Shown here piece after piece: positions 46,390-57,040 of a stretch of DNA of 64,000 nucleotides. A model generated the notes under the pieces. It worked only from the letters and a program-made list of their open reading frames with translations, did not search any database and was not told where the DNA came from. Made by a program: the position numbers and the translations under genes. How positions within the stretch are numbered: the stretch's first letter is position 1; the number at the start of each line of letters is the position of its first letter. Source of the DNA: Candidatus Gastranaerophilales bacterium (GTDB taxonomy: Bacteria; Cyanobacteriota; Vampirovibrionia; Gastranaerophilales; Gastranaerophilaceae); contig CAJUPC010000004.1 in assembly GCA_910588555.1 (NCBI GenBank), forward strand, positions 6,878-70,877. Reading direction: 5' to 3'.

Positions 46390-49300
46390 CTAATCCACCG
46401 AGAAGATTTCTCGGATGTCGTCCATTGTAAGTGATTTGACTATATTTCTGTCAACCGAAATTACGCTGTCAACAAGATTTCTCTTAACCGTCTTAAGCTT
46501 TTGGATTTTTTCTTCAACAGTGTTTTTCGTAATAAGTCTGTATACAAATACTTTTTTAGTCTGGCCGATACGGTAAGCACGGTCAGTTGCCTGGTCCTCA
46601 ACTGCAGGGTTCCACCACGGGTCATAATGGATTACGTAGTCAGCACCTGTCAGGTTCAAGCCCGTTCCGCCAGCTTTCAAGCTGATTAAGAAAATCGGAA
46701 TTGACGGTGTGGAATTAAACCTTTCAACAGCACCCTGTCTGTCTTTTGTTTTACCTGTCAAGTATTCATACGGAATGCCCTCGCGCTCCAGCCAAGCCTT
46801 AATCAAATCAAGCATATCAACAAATTGGCTGAACAGCAATATTCTGTGGCCTTCGCCGATAATTTCTTCAAGCATTGCTTTTAATTTCTCAAACTTACCT
46901 GATTTCATTATGTTTTTAACATTCTCTTTGTCATAAAGTCTAGGGTGACAGCAGATTTGACGTAATCTTAAAAGTGCGGAGAAGATTGATAATCTGCTCT
47001 TTTCAAGACCGTTTTGCTCAATAGATTTGAACAATTCTTCTTTTGTACTGTCAAGAACTTGCAGGTAGAAATCTCTTTGCTCGTCTGTAAGCTCGCAGTA
47101 TGCAATGTTTTCGACTTTATCGGGCAAATCTTTTGCAACGTCGCGTTTCATACGGCGTAAGATGAACGGATAAATTTGTAATTTCAAGCGTTTTTCAACG
47201 GTTTTGTCTTGACGTTCCATAATCGGATTGACGTAACGCGAGTTGAAATCTGCAACGCTGAACAAAAATCCCGGCATTAAGAAATCAAATACTGACCATA
47301 ATTCTTCAAGTTTGTTTTCAATCGGTGTGCCGGATAGGGCAAGTTTATGCGAAGCCTGCAGCTTTTTAACTGCCTGGGCTGTTTGTGACATTGCGTTTTT
47401 AATGTTTTGAGATTCGTCTAAAATAACGTATCTGAAATTATATTCTTTTAATTTTGCAATGTCGCGTCTGACAAGTGCATAACTTGTTATCACAACATCA
47501 TGGTTTGGAATTTCTTTAAAGAATTGTTTTCTTTCAACCCCTGAAAGCTTCATACAGCTTAGTGTCGGAGCAAATTTTTGAATTTCGGATTCCCAGTTAA
47601 ACACAACTGTTGTCGGACATATTACAAGTACCGGTGCCGGTCCGTCTTCTTCTTTAGCCTTTTGGATAACAGCAAGTGCCTGCAAAGTTTTACCAAGACC
47701 CATGTCATCGGCAAGAATTCCGTTAAGACCGTACTTATACATAAACCACAGCCAGCCAAAACCTTTTGTTTGATATTCGCGAAATTCTGCGTTTATGCCA
47801 TCAGGAAGTTTCAAATCTTCCGTAGTTGAGAATGTTGACATTTGTTTCCAGAAGTTTTCAAACTCTTCGCTCAAAACAAGTTCTACATTAAGGTTTTTAA
47901 GTTCGTTAATCAAACCTGCGCGGTATGTTTTTACGATAAATTTATTATCCGGATTTCTATAAACATCAAATGAGTTGAAAGCGCGCATAATCGCATAAAT
48001 ATCCTGCGCAGGATATTCAACAAATCCCAAACTTCTTATACGGCTGTATTTCTCGCCGCTCTGAATTGTGTCATAAACCTCGTCAAATCCGATAGTTTCT
48101 TCGCCGGCCTGACCGTATAAGAAAATTTCAAAGCTGTCTTCGTTTTCTTCCGAAAAGTCGATTTTTGCACAAAGTTTGAATGGATTTTCCATAAGTTTGA
48201 AAAATGCCATATCATCTTTTTCAATAAATTTCCAGCCTTCGCCTGCCTGTTTAATATAATAATTATAAAAATCAATTGCGTTTTCTTTTTCCAAAGCAAG
48301 GTTGTTAGTCTGCATAGGAACAAATCTGCAAGCTAAAAGCATTTGGTATGCTTTCTGTTCATGCTTAAGATTTCTCTTAATCCAATAAACAAAATCATCC
48401 CCAGGTTTTTTAATTGTAATATATGGTGCTTTTTGTGCTGTAGCCTTTGAATATGGAACAATTACTCCGTCATAATCGAATTCCAGTGAAGCTTTCAAAG
48501 ATTGGTCATAGTCAATTCCGAGTGTTACAACATTAATCGGTGGACGTTCTGTGAGCATTAAACGGCTTATATTTTCCGCAATTTCGACGTCCATAATTTC
48601 TTGAAGTTTCGGCAATTCTTCATAAATGAATTTTCCGCCGTCTGCGTCTTTCAAATCTGTAAATGAAGATTTCAAAATATTTTGCGGCAAAGAGTTCATA
48701 GCAATATTTGTCGGGAATATTATGTTTTTGTATCTTCCCCACTTCAAGTGGCGTGAAAAATAACGAACTTCTTCCAACGGATAAACATCGTCTTTATCAG
48801 GACGTTTCCATTCAAGTGACAATAGGATTGTTCCTTGTGCACCTGTATTAACATTTAAAACAAGTTTCCACTCTTCATCGGTGAATTTCAAGCGTTCTTT
48901 TGTTTTTTCATCCAAAACCTCATCGGCTTTTGAAAGAAGAGTGAACATCGGGCCGAATTTTGTGATAGGAATATCGTACCAGCCAGCTTTTTTATCCTGT
49001 CTTGAAATTGTCAGAAGCTGTTGAAATATTGCAACTTCCACCTTTTGAGAATTATTAAGTTCAAAAGTCTTGTCCTGTCTTTGAGCTTCTATAAGAGCGC
49101 GTAAAATCGGTTCAATCTGTCTTACAACTTTGCCTGTTTCCCTTGAACGAACAAGGATTGAAAAGTAATTTGCTTTTCTTTTTGAATTAAAATGGAAAAT
49201 AAAGTTTCCCTGCGGTGCTTCTGTCAAAGCTGTATTTTCGTCCGGAAAATCAAACTCCATACCGTATTTAGTTTCAAGCCAGTCTTCATAGGCGTGCTCG

Positions 49301-49575
49301 TTTATTGCTTTCAAAGCAACCGCGACGGCATGTTTGCACCATTCTTCTTTCAAAGGACAGTTACAGCGAGCTTCGACTTTGTTTTTCTTAAAAATGAGGT
49401 CGGTTTTATAATGGTCTTGAAAGTTTCCTTTTACTTTACCCATGTAAAAGTTTTTTTCAGGATAAGTATCGAACACCATATCTTTCAAATGATATTCGTA
49501 ACCTCTGCGCCAGCTTCCAGCACCTGCATTCTCTTTTATAAATTTGTAATTAAATTCCTGCTGTTTAGCACTCAT
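46390..49575 (-). CDS. SNF2-family helicase with SWIM zinc finger
   Basis: 1061 residues. N-terminal SWIM finger C-N-C-P-x5-W-C-K-H (about 70-81), then a long linker domain. The SNF2 ATPase begins near 605: motif I D-D-M-G-L-G-K-T, motif II D-E-S-Q, S-G-T-P-I-E-N. The C-terminal helicase domain has L-L-F-S-Q-F-V and motif VI D-R-A-Y-R-I-G-Q. These bacterial proteins are RapA/HepA-like DNA translocases tied to transcription or repair. Single gene. Motif II reads DESQ in place of the usual DEAH/DEAQ of the family. Confidence 0.92.
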   Translation of the reverse strand: MSAKQQEFNYKFIKENAGAGSWRRGYEYHLKDMVFDTYPEKNFYMGKVKGNFQDHYKTDLIFKKNKVEARCNCPLKEEWCKHAVAVALKAINEHAYEDWLETKYGMEFDFPDENTALTEAPQGNFIFHFNSKRKANYFSILVRSRETGKVVRQIEPILRALIEAQRQDKTFELNNSQKVEVAIFQQLLTISRQDKKAGWYDIPITKFGPMFTLLSKADEVLDEKTKERLKFTDEEWKLVLNVNTGAQGTILLSLEWKRPDKDDVYPLEEVRYFSRHLKWGRYKNIIFPTNIAMNSLPQNILKSSFTDLKDADGGKFIYEELPKLQEIMDVEIAENISRLMLTERPPINVVTLGIDYDQSLKASLEFDYDGVIVPYSKATAQKAPYITIKKPGDDFVYWIKRNLKHEQKAYQMLLACRFVPMQTNNLALEKENAIDFYNYYIKQAGEGWKFIEKDDMAFFKLMENPFKLCAKIDFSEENEDSFEIFLYGQAGEETIGFDEVYDTIQSGEKYSRIRSLGFVEYPAQDIYAIMRAFNSFDVYRNPDNKFIVKTYRAGLINELKNLNVELVLSEEFENFWKQMSTFSTTEDLKLPDGINAEFREYQTKGFGWLWFMYKYGLNGILADDMGLGKTLQALAVIQKAKEEDGPAPVLVICPTTVVFNWESEIQKFAPTLSCMKLSGVERKQFFKEIPNHDVVITSYALVRRDIAKLKEYNFRYVILDESQNIKNAMSQTAQAVKKLQASHKLALSGTPIENKLEELWSVFDFLMPGFLFSVADFNSRYVNPIMERQDKTVEKRLKLQIYPFILRRMKRDVAKDLPDKVENIAYCELTDEQRDFYLQVLDSTKEELFKSIEQNGLEKSRLSIFSALLRLRQICCHPRLYDKENVKNIMKSGKFEKLKAMLEEIIGEGHRILLFSQFVDMLDLIKAWLEREGIPYEYLTGKTKDRQGAVERFNSTPSIPIFLISLKAGGTGLNLTGADYVIHYDPWWNPAVEDQATDRAYRIGQTKKVFVYRLITKNTVEEKIQKLKTVKRNLVDSVISVDRNIVKSLTMDDIREIFSVD

Positions 49576-49694
49576 TAATGAGTATCTCTTTCTTTCCCTA
49601 AGGGTTTAAATTTCGGATACGGCTAAAACCGTAAGCCCTTACAATACCAATATTATTACATGAATAATAAAAAAAGGCAATAGATAATATGAAA

Positions 49695-49725
49695 ATTTTA
49701 AAAAGCGGCTATTATAGCCGCTTTC
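49695..49725 (-). terminator. intrinsic terminator after the DnaJ gene
   Basis: AAAGCGGCTA-TTA-TAGCCGCTTT with T-rich tail on the minus strand. Confidence 0.75.
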
Positions 49726-49726
49726 C

Positions 49727-50755
49727 TTATAGCTCTGAAATTTTTTTATAAAGTTCAATTTGTTTTTCAGAAATATCTTTTGGGATTACAATTTTAATTT
49801 TTGCATTTAAATTGCCGTATCCGCCTTTTTTCGGAAGGCCGAGTTCTTTTAGTCTTAAAGTCTGACCTGAAGAAGTTTTTGGAGGGATTTTTATTGTGAT
49901 TTTTCCATGCAGTGTTTCAATTTCTTTTTTGGTCCCCAAAACAGCTTCGGGAGGAGTGATTTCAATTTCTTTTGTTAAATCGTAACCGTCAATTTCGTAT
50001 TCACTGTCTTTAAAATGGATTACAAGGTATAAATCTCCTTTGCGTCCGTAAGCGTCTGTTTGTCCTTCGCCTTTAATACGTACTTTTTTGCCTTCTGTAA
50101 CATCCGGTGGAAGTTTAACTTTAATTGTTTTTGGCTCGGTTTTAATACCCGTACCGCCGCAGTTTGAGCAATAACCGCCGTTTGGAGGACATTGTGTACA
50201 GCGTTCCATATTATTATATTTAACTGTTACAGGCTTTTTGTCAAATAAGTCTTTGGCTGTAATATTTAAAGTTTTAGTCACGTCAAGGTTTTCTGACGGT
50301 GGTTCTTGACGGCGTCGTGAATGAGTCTGCTGTTGTCCGAAATCAAAACCGCCAAAATTCATTCCCTGTGCACCTCTTGCGCCTCCGCCCATCATATCGC
50401 CGAATAATGAGCTGAAAAAGTCGGAAAATCCGCCAAGGTCTTGTCCGTTAAAATTGAAACTTTGGTAATTTCCGCCTTGACCTCCGCCAAAACCGAATTG
50501 TTCAAATCCCGGAGGCGGCGTATAACTTTGACCGCCCTGCCAGTTTGCGCCAAGGCTATCGTATCTTTGACGTTTCTGTTTATCGCCGAGAACTTCGTAG
50601 GCTTCATTTATATCTTTAAATTTGCTTTCGGCTTCTTTTGTTTTATTAACATCGGGGTGAAATTTGCGTGCAAGTTTTCTGTATGCTGATTTAATTTCAG
50701 CTTCCGTTGCATCACGTTTCAAACCTAGTATCTCATAATAGTCTTTATATTCCAT
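49727..50755 (-). CDS. DnaJ-family co-chaperone with reduced zinc domain
   Basis: 342 residues. J-domain (1-70) with H-P-D and N-E-A-Y-E-V-L-G-D, and a Gly/Phe-rich region (about 75-140). A very short cysteine region ([14 protein letters not shown]) gives a single zinc site instead of the two of DnaJ. Two C-terminal substrate-binding domains follow ([16 protein letters not shown]). It is intermediate between DnaJ (type A) and CbpA (type B). dnaK is not in the window. Confidence 0.88.
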   Translation of the reverse strand: MEYKDYYEILGLKRDATEAEIKSAYRKLARKFHPDVNKTKEAESKFKDINEAYEVLGDKQKRQRYDSLGANWQGGQSYTPPPGFEQFGFGGGQGGNYQSFNFNGQDLGGFSDFFSSLFGDMMGGGARGAQGMNFGGFDFGQQQTHSRRRQEPPSENLDVTKTLNITAKDLFDKKPVTVKYNNMERCTQCPPNGGYCSNCGGTGIKTEPKTIKVKLPPDVTEGKKVRIKGEGQTDAYGRKGDLYLVIHFKDSEYEIDGYDLTKEIEITPPEAVLGTKKEIETLHGKITIKIPPKTSSGQTLRLKELGLPKKGGYGNLNAKIKIVIPKDISEKQIELYKKISEL

Positions 50756-50834
50756 TTTGATATCTCCTATATTAATAATAATATAAAAAACGACTATTTT
50801 TATGATAATTAATTATTTTTTAATAATAGTATAA

Positions 50835-52298
<1,464 letters not shown>

Positions 52299-52300
52299 TA

Positions 52301-52693
52301 ATGCATTTGAAAATAATTACACATGAAAGAGTTGTATTTGACGAAGATATCGACGAATTGTACACAAAAACAATCGACGGTGAAATCGGTATTTTGAAAA
52401 ATCACGTTCCATTGATGACCGCTCTTGATATTGGGATTACCAAAACAGTAAAAAACGGTGAGGTAAAGTTTTTCACAACAATGGGCGGTGTTTTGCAGTT
52501 CAAAGATGATGAAGCATTAATTCTTACAACAACTGCAGAACGCGGGGATGAAATTGATGTTACCAGAGCAAAGGATGCCTTAAAACGTGCTCAAGCAAGA
52601 CTTGCCGAAGTTCAGGCAGAAACGGATGCGAAACGCGCAGAAGCCGCAATTGCAAGAGCTATGGCAAGACTTAAAGCAACGTTAAATAATTAA
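52301..52693 (+). CDS. atpC: ATP synthase F1 epsilon subunit
   Basis: 130 residues. N-terminal beta-sandwich (T-x-D-G-E-I-G-I-L-x-N-H-V-P) and C-terminal helical hairpin rich in Ala/Arg. It starts 2 bases after atpD. Its stop overlaps the end of the opposing pilin gene by 4 bases, so the unit ends without an obvious terminator. Confidence 0.95.
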   Translation: MHLKIITHERVVFDEDIDELYTKTIDGEIGILKNHVPLMTALDIGITKTVKNGEVKFFTTMGGVLQFKDDEALILTTTAERGDEIDVTRAKDALKRAQARLAEVQAETDAKRAEAAIARAMARLKATLNN

Positions 52694-53507
52694 AATTTGA
52701 CAGGATAATCCTCTTTTATTTGCCAGCCATCGTACATAATTAATGTTGAACAATATCCTCTACCGCCACTTTTAATCTCATTTATCATATAATCGCGGTT
52801 GTATCTTTTATTACCTGTGGCAGTATATCCATAGGGCTGAAAGTAGTATTGTCTTGTATTAGGGTTGTAAAATAAAAATGAAAATGCATCCACGCAGCTG
52901 TGTGAATTAGAGAATGGATTTTTAGAATTTTTAGGGTTTGTAAAATAGTTTACATGAATAAGTCCGTTATAATTTGCATCGGTATGATTTGTATTCTCTT
53001 CATCTTGAATAGTTCCTGCCCAGTTTGTCATAGTCATTAAAGTTCCGTCTGCAAAATGTACAAACAAAGCTTTATGTGAATTGTCTCCACCAATTTCACC
53101 TGAATTATCTATATATTCGTCAACAACGTTCAAATAAGGTTTGAGGTATTTATCAAACCAGTGTTTCATTTCTTCACCATTATATGATGTTGTAAATCCA
53201 TCCCAATCCTGCATAGGACCGTGAATTGATATTGCTGTTGTTGTCGCCTGAGACATGACTGAATAAAATTTTTTTAACTTAGTTACAGTAACTTGTTTTT
53301 TGTGATTAGAAATAAGTGTTGGCATAGTAAGCGCCGCAACCGTACCAATAATTGTTAATGTAATAAGAACCTCAGCCAAAGTAAAACCGAATTTTCTGCC
53401 CCTAAAACTTTCCCCAAAAAGATAAAAAAAGTCTAAAGTCGACTTGTCGGGGGGGGGGCAATCACAGCGCTAATACTATGTTTGCGCGAAATGAAATTAA
53501 ATTTCAT
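52690..53507 (-). CDS. type IV pilin-like protein, poly-C phase-variable (out of frame as assembled), copy 4
   Basis: ATG at 53507 after GGAGGTATTTTATC. Sixteen codons and one base lead to 10 C (plus-strand G tract 53449-53458), after which this frame stops. With 8 or 11 C the leader would join G-R-K-F-G then F-T-L-A-E-V-L-I-T and the pilin helix, giving 272 residues at 11 C. The leader would be about 40 residues with P-P-P encoded by the tract, longer than in the other copies. The body ends C-S-T-L-I-M-Y-D-G-W-Q-I-x3-Y-P, the family motif. It is the only copy without the TAGTTTATAAT promoter and the only one with the tract inverted. Confidence 0.75.
53449..53458 (-). repeat. poly-C tract on the coding strand (10), pilin copy 4
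   Basis: On the plus strand TTGTC-G10-CAATCACAGC, i.e. the same element and polarity as the plus-strand copies although the gene is on the minus strand. 3k+2 is needed for the open frame. Confidence 0.85.
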
Positions 53508-53535
53508 GATAAAATACCTCCATCTTTCCTTATTC

Positions 53536-53564
53536 ATTATTTACTATTGTGACAATTTTGTCAA
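53536..53564 (-). promoter_or_regulatory. promoter of pilin copy 4
   Basis: Minus strand TTGACA (53564-53559), 17-base spacer, AATAAT (53541-53536). Its -35 overlaps that of the opposite chromate-transporter promoter, inside the dyad TGACAA-AA-TTGTCA. Confidence 0.55.
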
Positions 53565-53585
53565 TACCTGTGTTTTATGTATAAT
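53558..53585 (+). promoter_or_regulatory. promoter of the chromate-type transporter pair
   Basis: TTGTCA (53558-53563), 16-base spacer, TATAAT (53580-53585), six bases before the ATG at 53592. Back to back with the pilin promoter. Confidence 0.65.
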
Positions 53586-53591
53586 TGTTTT

Positions 53592-54152
53592 ATGGAAAAG
53601 ACTTTGTATCAAATTTTTAAAACATTTTTTAAAGTTGGAACTTTGTTACTGGGCGGAGGGTATGTTATCTTGCCTCTTTTGCAGTCAGAACTTGTTGATA
53701 AGAAAAAATGGATTGATGACGATGAGTTATGCGAATATTATGCATTAGGACAGAGTATCCCGGGAATTATTGCCGCAAATGTTTCTATTTTTGTCGGGTA
53801 CAAACTCAAACGTACTGCAGGCGCATTTGCCGCAATTGCAGGAATTGTTACTCCTGCTTTTGTTTCAATTATTATACTTGCTAAAATTTTGGAAGAAGTT
53901 ATTAAATTAAAGTTTGTTCAAAGTGTTTTCTGGGGAGTCGGTATAGGGGTATTAATCCTGATTTTTCTTGCAGTAAAAGAAATTTGGAAAAAAAGTGTTG
54001 TGGATAAATTTAGCTGTTGGATTTTCTTTATTATTTTTATTTTATCTGCAGGATTTAAAGCTCCGCCGGCAGTTTTGATTATACTCGCAATTGTCATAGG
54101 GTTGTGGCTGCCGTTTGCAAGAAAGATTGAACATGGAGGAGAGAAGAAATAA
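53592..54152 (+). CDS. chromate transporter family protein, subunit 1
   Basis: 186-residue half-size CHR-family membrane protein. It has the family block L-L-G-G-G-Y-V-I-L-P-L-L and G-Q-S-I-P-G-I-I-A-A-N. Five or six hydrophobic segments are visible. CHR proteins export chromate or move sulfate-like anions; half-size pairs act as heterodimers. The start is the ATG six bases after the -10, with no ribosome site; a start 15 bases upstream would include the -10 and is rejected. It overlaps its partner by one base. Confidence 0.85.
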   Translation: MEKTLYQIFKTFFKVGTLLLGGGYVILPLLQSELVDKKKWIDDDELCEYYALGQSIPGIIAANVSIFVGYKLKRTAGAFAAIAGIVTPAFVSIIILAKILEEVIKLKFVQSVFWGVGIGVLILIFLAVKEIWKKSVVDKFSCWIFFIIFILSAGFKAPPAVLIILAIVIGLWLPFARKIEHGGEKK

Positions 54153-54682
54153 TGATTTATTTGAAATTATTTTTGGAATTCTTTCATATCGGTTTATTCT
54201 CGTTTGGCGGCGGATATGCAACATTGCCGTTTTTGTATCATATAGCTGATGTACAGCACTGGTACACGACAAAACAGTTGTCGGACATGATTGCTATTTC
54301 ATCAATCACTCCTGGTCCTGTGGGTGTAAATGTTGCTACATTTGCAGGTTTTATGACATCTGGTGTTTTAGGGGCATTTGTTGCAACTGCGTCAGTTATT
54401 TTGCCCTCTTTGATTATTGTCATTGCTATTTCAAAATTACTTGAACAGTTTAAACATAATAAATACGTTCAATCGGTCATTTATACATTGAAACCTGCAG
54501 GGTGTGGTTTGTTGGCGGCCGTCGGGGTTGATATGTTTGTAAATAACATAAATTTACTTGGAATGTTTTTACTTGCAGGATTATTTTTTGCAAGTTTGAC
54601 AGAAAAACGCGACCCGTTGTTTTATCTTGTAGTGTCAGGTGTTGTAGGATTAGTTGCGGGATTTTTCAATTTAACAACGTAG
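54152..54682 (+). CDS. chromate transporter family protein, subunit 2
   Basis: 176 residues, the second half-size CHR protein. The signature F-S-F-G-G-G-Y-A-T-L-P-F-L is followed by I-T-P-G-P-V-G-V-N-V-A-T-F-A-G. It starts within the TAATG junction and follows GGAGAGAAG. The gene ends just before pilin cassette 5, with no terminator in between. Confidence 0.87.
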   Translation: MIYLKLFLEFFHIGLFSFGGGYATLPFLYHIADVQHWYTTKQLSDMIAISSITPGPVGVNVATFAGFMTSGVLGAFVATASVILPSLIIVIAISKLLEQFKHNKYVQSVIYTLKPAGCGLLAAVGVDMFVNNINLLGMFLLAGLFFASLTEKRDPLFYLVVSGVVGLVAGFFNLTT

Positions 54683-54684
54683 AC

Positions 54685-54712
54685 TTGAAATTTTCGAAAA
54701 ATAGTTTATAAT
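54685..54712 (+). promoter_or_regulatory. pilin-family promoter, copy 5
   Basis: TTGAAA, 16-base spacer, TATAAT within ATAGTTTATAAT. It begins 3 bases after the transporter stop. Confidence 0.75.
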
Positions 54713-54740
54713 AAATATGTACATACGAAAGGAGTTTGAA

Positions 54741-55471
54741 ATGAGATTGTTAAATAATTTACAGAGCTTCGGGGGGGGGGCACTCACAGCTTAACTCCTT
54801 GGTTTAGAGCTTTTACTTTGGCCGAGGTTTTAATAACCCTCGGCATAATCGGTGTAGTGGCGGCGTTGACTATGCCGTCGTTAATTGTTAAATATGAAAA
54901 ACAAAGAATTCTCAACAATTTAAAAAAAACATATTCTGAAATTGCACAGGCATTGAAACTTGCAGAAGTTGAATACGGCAATCCTGTTTATTGGGAATAT
55001 GGAACTAAACTTAGCGGTTCTGCGGCTGAAAATTTTATGAATAAATATTTGGTGCCTTACCTTAATGTGGTAAAAAATTGTGGTACCGGTACGGGCTGTT
55101 TACACGGTGATGTTTATTCTCTAACAGGTTATAAAAATCCAAGTTATGGTGATTCTACAACAAATACAGCAAGAATAATGGTGAATTCCGGCTATACCAT
55201 AGGTGTAACAAGCGGTGGTGATTATGTTAATTTGCAAATTACTTTGAATAACCATAAAGATAAATTAGTTATGGGGAAAGATATATTTTTCTTTATTATC
55301 TCATCAGAAAGAGGTTTAATGCCTCACGGTTATAATCTTACCAGAGATGAATTGATTGAGCACAGTAATATGGGCTGCAGTAAAAAAATAAATACTCATA
55401 GTGCAGGGATGCATTGTACGGGATTAATTGTTTCCGACAGCTGGCAAATTTCATCCGAGTACCCATGGTAA
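54741..55471 (+). CDS. type IV pilin-like protein, poly-G phase-variable (out of frame as assembled), copy 5
   Basis: ATG at 54741 after CGAAAGGAG. Ten codons lead to 10 G (54771-54780), after which the frame stops. With 8 or 11 G the leader runs G-T-H-S-L-T-P-W-F-R-A into F-T-L-A-E-V-L-I-T and a hydrophobic helix (243 residues at 11 G). The body shows K-K-T-Y-S-E-I-A-Q-A and the C-terminal C-T-G-L-I-V-S-D-S-W-Q-I-x3-Y-P motif. Leader DNA is close to copies 3 and 6. It stops exactly where the convergent YifB gene stops. Confidence 0.75.
54771..54780 (+). repeat. poly-G tract (10 G), pilin copy 5
   Basis: Ten G between AGCTTC and CACTCACAGC. 3k+2 is needed for the open frame. Confidence 0.85.
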
Positions 55472-56998
55472 TTATTGACTGAGAATTCTATATTGCAAAG
55501 CTTGCATTATATGGGTTTGTTGAATGTCTTTTGAAGTTTCCAAATCCGCTATTGTTCTTGCAAGTTTTAAAACTCTGTCATAACGACGTCCCGACAACTG
55601 GTATTTCACTGCTGCTAACTTCAAAATATCTGCGCATGCTTTGTCAATTTGACAGTATTTTTTGATTAGTTTTGCAGTCAGTTCAGAGTTTGTCAAAATT
55701 CCGTCGTTTTTATATCGTTCAGCTTGAATTTTGCGTGCATTAATAACTCTTTTTTTTATGTCTGCGGAACTTTCAACAGCTGGCTGGGTATTTAATAGTT
55801 CTTCTGAGGTAAGCCGTGGGACTTCTACGTGTAAGTCAATTCTATCCAATAATGGGCCGGAAAGCTTTGATTGATAACGGTTTATCTGGTATTCAGAGCA
55901 GGTACATTGTTTTTCTTTGTCGCCTAAATATCCGCAGGGACAAGGGTTCATCGCACCAAGAAGCATAAATTTTGCAGGATATTTTATTGAATGTTTTGTT
56001 CTTGATATTGAAATTTCTGAGTCTTCAAGCGGTTGTCTCAAAACTTCCAGCACGTGTCGTGGAAATTCCACCATTTCATCAAGAAATAATACACCTCTGT
56101 GAGCTAGTGTAATTTCACCCGGTTTTGGGTTTGAACCGCCTCCGATAATTCCGTTTGCAGAAGCTGTATGGTGTACAGCTCTGAAAGGACGTTTTGTCAT
56201 TAATGGTTCATCAGGTGGCAAAAGCCCGCAAATACTGTATATTTTTGTCAATTCCAGTGCTTCTTGAAGTTCCAATGGCGGAAGAATTGACGCAAAACAT
56301 TTTGCCATTAGAGTTTTTCCCGACCCGGGGGAGCCTGTCATAAGCATATTATGACCGCCTGCAGCCGCAATTTCAAGCGCGCGTTTTGCTTTTTGTTGAC
56401 CTTTTACATCTTTAAAATCATAAAGATATTCTTGATTTATGCTTTTATTTAGATATGTGTCAATATCAATTATAGTCGGTTTTATCGCAGAGTCTGCGAA
56501 ATGGTTTACAACATCGCAAAGGCAATCCGCGCCGAAAATATTTACATCACCTGCAAGTGCGGCTTCATAAGCATTAACTTTAGGTACAAAAATGTTTTTT
56601 ATACCCGCTTCTTTCAGACCTAAAATCAACGGCAAAACTCCTGTTATAGCGCGCAGAGTTCCGTCAAGCGAAAGTTCTCCGATAAATGCGTAATCTTGGA
56701 GTTTATCTTCTTCAATAACAGCTTCTTCGGTTAAAAGACCCATTGCAATTGGTAAATCAAAGTTTGAACCTTCTTTTTTTAAGTCGGCAGGTGCAAGGTT
56801 TATAACAACTTTTTTAGCAGGAAATGTAAAGCCTGAATTTTTTATTGCAGAACGAACCCTGTCGCGCGCTTCGTTGATTGCCGTATCAGGAAGCCCTACT
56901 ATTGCAAACCCCGGTAAACCGTTTAAAACATCTGTTTCGACAGTTACTTTATATGCGTTTAAGCCAATTACGGCTCCCGTTGTTACTTTATTTACCAT
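55472..56998 (-). CDS. YifB/ComM-family Mg-chelatase-like ATPase
   Basis: 508 residues. N-terminal ChlI-like domain, central AAA+ module with G-S-P-G-S-G-K-T (about 215) and L-F-L-D-E-M Walker B, and C-terminal domain. It has the Cys segment N-P-C-P-C-G-Y-L-G-D ... C-T-C-S typical of this family. ComM is a branch-migration helicase promoting recombination of incoming DNA during transformation. The neighbouring pilin gene may be coincidental. Single gene. Confidence 0.9.
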   Translation of the reverse strand: MVNKVTTGAVIGLNAYKVTVETDVLNGLPGFAIVGLPDTAINEARDRVRSAIKNSGFTFPAKKVVINLAPADLKKEGSNFDLPIAMGLLTEEAVIEEDKLQDYAFIGELSLDGTLRAITGVLPLILGLKEAGIKNIFVPKVNAYEAALAGDVNIFGADCLCDVVNHFADSAIKPTIIDIDTYLNKSINQEYLYDFKDVKGQQKAKRALEIAAAGGHNMLMTGSPGSGKTLMAKCFASILPPLELQEALELTKIYSICGLLPPDEPLMTKRPFRAVHHTASANGIIGGGSNPKPGEITLAHRGVLFLDEMVEFPRHVLEVLRQPLEDSEISISRTKHSIKYPAKFMLLGAMNPCPCGYLGDKEKQCTCSEYQINRYQSKLSGPLLDRIDLHVEVPRLTSEELLNTQPAVESSADIKKRVINARKIQAERYKNDGILTNSELTAKLIKKYCQIDKACADILKLAAVKYQLSGRRYDRVLKLARTIADLETSKDIQQTHIMQALQYRILSQ

Positions 56999-57040
56999 AA
57001 ATTTATGATACTACAAATATTTTTATTGTATAATCAGGTT

